From Kiloniellales bacterium (GTDB lineage Bacteria > Pseudomonadota > Alphaproteobacteria > Kiloniellales > JAKSDN01): DNA of 5,545 nucleotides. Under the pieces are notes generated by a model that was given only the letters and a program-made list of their open reading frames with translations, made no database searches and was not told where the DNA came from. Of this stretch, positions 3,314 through 5,545 are shown in pieces (within the stretch, counting starts at the first letter, position 1; every line of letters starts with the position of its first letter). A program made the position numbers and the translations under genes. The stretch spans positions 1 through 5,545 of the forward strand of contig JAKSDN010001275.1 in the NCBI GenBank assembly GCA_022360075.1, in the 5' to 3' direction.

Positions 3314-5545
3314 TCACCCAGCCTTGCGGCGCTTGAACTCGTCCAGGCGCTGCTCGGCGACGCTTTCGATCCGCGCCTTCAGGCCGGGGTCGCTGCGCAG
3401 CAGGCGCTGGAAGTCGCGGCGGTCGAGCACCAACAGGTGGCAGTAGCCGAGCGCGCGGACGTCGGCGGTGCGCGGCCGCGCGGTCATGAGCGCGAGCTCG
3501 CCGAAGAAATCGCCGGGGCCGAGGGGCACGACCCCGTTGGGCAGCAGCACCTCGACGCGGCCGGAGGCGATGAAGTACATGGCCGAGCCGCGCCGGCCGC
3601 TGCGCACGATCAGCTCCTGCGGCATCGCCAGGCGCGGCCGCAACAATTGCGCGATGTAGCGCAGACGCTCGGGCTCCAGACCCTCGAAGGCGCTGACCCG
3701 CTTGATCATCTCCATTAGCGCCAGCCCGAGGTCGAGCGGCGGCCTTCGGGCCAGGTCCTGCCGGCGCGCGGATAGCTCGCGCTGCAGATCGTTGAAGACC
3801 TCGCGGCTGATCAGCGACTCCTCGAGCTTGCGCCGATACTCGTTGTCCTCGAAGCGCAGCTCGGCGCGCGCCAGGTAATGGGTGCGCAGGCTCTCGGCAA
3901 AGGCCGGGTATTGCAGCTCGATGGCCGAGAGCGCGTCGCCGACCAGCTCCAGGCGCCGCCCGAGCAGCTCGGCGACGGCGCCGCTCGTTGCGGTCCCAAG
4001 GAGCGGCCGCAGGGCGCGCCGGTTGAAGCGGCGCAGCTCGCGGATCACCAGCTCCGTGGCCAGCAGGGTATCGAAGCGCTCGGCGATGCTGCGCGCCAGC
4101 GGGTTGGCGTAGCCGAAGCGGCGGTGCAGCCAGAGCGCCAGACGCGAGGCGGGCGTGAGCCGGACATCTTCGGCGCTGGCCTCCTGATAGCCCTCGACGC
4201 CGGCGGTCTTGACCCGGTCGATCAGGCGGTCCGAGGCCGCGACGCGCAGACTCGCGATCCGCCGCGACAGAGTCGCGTTGCTGAAGTGCGAGAGGTAGAG
4301 CTCCTTCTCGCGGTTCGCCAGGGTGAGCAGGCCGACGCGAAGCCGGGCTTCCTTCGGCAGGCTGGCGTGGGCGGCCTCGCTCGCGTCTTCCGCATCGCCC
4401 GCATCGGTCGGCTTCTTGTCGATCGCGTCCTCGTCGGGCTCCGGGGCGACCCGCATGACCAGTTCCGGCGCGAAGCCATAGTCGCGCGCGACCTCGCCGA
4501 TCTGCTCGCGGATCTGCGAGCGGGACAGCGCCATGACCCGGTTGCGCAGGGCGAGCTCGGTGGCGCTCAGCTTGTCCACGCCGAGCAGCTTGAGCAGTGG
4601 CCGCAGCGTCGGCGCGCCGATGAAGAGCGTGAAGAGCACATAGCCGATCGCGAGCACGGCGACGAAGTTCTGAACCGTGGGGGGCACGAACTCGTTCTGG
4701 CTGACCGAGAGCGCCAGCACCATGGTCACGGCACCGCGCAGGCCGCCCCAGAGGATCACCGCCTGAAAGCGCGGCTCGACCGGCTGTGTCAGGCGCAGCA
4801 CCGAGAGGAACGGCAGGAGTCCGTAGAGCACGGCGGCGCGCGCCGCGAGCGTGCTGACCACGAGCACGGCGAGCAGGGCGATCTCGGCCGGCCCCGCCTC
4901 CGGCACCACGCGCGTCGCCAGCACGGCCGTCAGCAGGAAGATCAGCGAGTTGGCCCAGAACTCGAGCTGATGCCAGGTCTGTACCAGCGGCTCCCAGGAG
5001 CCGGCGCGCAGGCTCGTGCGGCCGTAGACCGCGAAGGTGAGGGCGGCCGTCACCACGGCGATCACGCCGGAGACGTCCAGGTAGGTCTCGGCGACGATGT
5101 AGGTGAGATAGGCCAGGCTCACGGTCACGGTGATCTCGGCGACGGCGGTGTTGCGCAGGCGGTTGAGCAGCGCGCAGGCGCCGCGCGACATGACGTAGCC
5201 GACCGCCAGGCCGCCCGCGAAGTCGGTCAGGAAGACCAGAACGCCGGTCGTCACCTCGAGCTGGTGAAAGCCGACCAGCACCTCGAGCAGCAGCGTGAAG
5301 ATCGCGATCGCCGCGGCGTCGTTGAACAGGCTTTCGCCCGCGACCAATGTGGTCAGGCGGCGCGGCGCGCCCAGGTCGCGGAAGATCGAGATGACCGCCG
5401 CCGGATCGGTTGTGGCGACGATCGCGCCGAGCAGCAGGCAGGCGATCAGGCCGAACTCGGTGATGGCGTTGAGCGCGTAGCCGACGGCCGCGGTCGAGAC
5501 CACGACCGCGATCACGGCCAGCAGCAGCACGGCGGCGAACTCGTC
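3314..5545 (-). CDS. CPA1-type Na+(K+)/H+ antiporter with C-terminal cyclic-nucleotide-binding domain (N-terminus outside window)
   Basis: At least 743 residues are visible; the start lies beyond the right edge, and the GTG at 5528-5530 is internal. Numbering from that codon: residues 1-312 are membrane helices of a cation:proton antiporter, with Thr41-Asp42-Pro43, Glu66-Ser-Leu-Phe-Asn70-Asp71 and Gly-Gly-Leu-Arg265-Gly-Ala-Val, the ion-binding and structural hallmarks of CPA1/NhaP/NHE proteins. It exchanges Na+ or K+ for H+ across the inner membrane. Residues about 320-600 are a charged, mostly helical cytoplasmic region, with an acidic, low-complexity segment at 361-395. Residues about 605-725 (nt 3356-3718) form a Crp-like cyclic-nucleotide-binding domain; its phosphate-binding cassette runs Phe676-Gly-Glu-x-Ala...Arg687-Thr-Ala, with the cassette Glu and Arg both present. 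Plant SOS1 and animal sperm NHE share this overall order of domains. The likely meaning is ion exchange tuned by a cyclic nucleotide; the ligand is unproven. The transported ion cannot be told from sequence. Confidence 0.9.
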   Translation of the reverse strand, partial: DEFAAVLLLAVIAVVVSTAAVGYALNAITEFGLIACLLLGAIVATTDPAAVISIFRDLGAPRRLTTLVAGESLFNDAAAIAIFTLLLEVLVGFHQLEVTTGVLVFLTDFAGGLAVGYVMSRGACALLNRLRNTAVAEITVTVSLAYLTYIVAETYLDVSGVIAVVTAALTFAVYGRTSLRAGSWEPLVQTWHQLEFWANSLIFLLTAVLATRVVPEAGPAEIALLAVLVVSTLAARAAVLYGLLPFLSVLRLTQPVEPRFQAVILWGGLRGAVTMVLALSVSQNEFVPPTVQNFVAVLAIGYVLFTLFIGAPTLRPLLKLLGVDKLSATELALRNRVMALSRSQIREQIGEVARDYGFAPELVMRVAPEPDEDAIDKKPTDAGDAEDASEAAHASLPKEARLRVGLLTLANREKELYLSHFSNATLSRRIASLRVAASDRLIDRVKTAGVEGYQEASAEDVRLTPASRLALWLHRRFGYANPLARSIAERFDTLLATELVIRELRRFNRRALRPLLGTATSGAVAELLGRRLELVGDALSAIELQYPAFAESLRTHYLARAELRFEDNEYRRKLEESLISREVFNDLQRELSARRQDLARRPPLDLGLALMEMIKRVSAFEGLEPERLRYIAQLLRPRLAMPQELIVRSGRRGSAMYFIASGRVEVLLPNGVVPLGPGDFFGELALMTARPRTADVRALGYCHLLVLDRRDFQRLLRSDPGLKARIESVAEQRLDEFKRRKAG

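Noticed and set aside
3230..3718. Plus-strand frame opposite the antiporter's cyclic-nucleotide domain
   Set aside because: The minus-strand frame carries clear CNB motifs; the plus frame is its complement shadow.
1..5545. CRISPR array, tRNA, rRNA, transposase, phage or defence cassette
   Set aside because: No regularly spaced long repeats, RNA gene motifs, integrase/transposase motifs or defence domains were seen on either strand.

Overview
The window is GC-rich and carries five genes, two of them cut by its edges. The base composition, the gene families and one repeat together suggest an alphaproteobacterium, possibly of the Rhodospirillales or Rhizobiales. The repeat at about 2711-2804 resembles a dispersed palindromic element that I recall from many alphaproteobacterial genomes. 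The assignment is an inference from these cues; there is no marker gene here.

Layout from left to right. (1) 2-424, plus strand: the C-terminal end of a MipA/OmpV-type outer-membrane beta-barrel. (2) 425-582: a short intergenic stretch with a stem-loop just after the barrel gene and an FNR/NnrR/FixK-like dyad at 493-506. (3) 583-1170, plus: a hemerythrin-type (HHE) diiron-binding protein. (4) 1167-2606, minus: a 14-helix MFS exporter of the DHA2 type, whose stop codon overlaps the hemerythrin stop by 4 bp, tail to tail. (5) 2607-2958: a gene-free stretch with an AT-rich promoter/operator region (three TTTATAAA octamers exactly 17 bp apart), then a GC-rich palindromic repeat, then a weak stem-loop. 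(6) 2959-3192, minus: a small two-helix membrane protein of the NrtS nitrate/nitrite transporter family. (7) 3314-5545, minus, cut at its 5' end: a CPA1-type Na+(K+)/H+ antiporter with a long cytoplasmic tail ending in a cyclic-nucleotide-binding domain.

The best-supported functional thread is nitrogen oxides and low oxygen. A hemerythrin gene sits behind an FNR-family box, and an NrtS nitrate/nitrite transporter gene lies about 1.8 kb away. The antiporter is a candidate for second-messenger control of ion transport. I see no CRISPR array, tRNA, rRNA, insertion sequence, phage or defence cassette. No wholly new system is evident; the most interesting signals are regulatory DNA and the antiporter's domain architecture.
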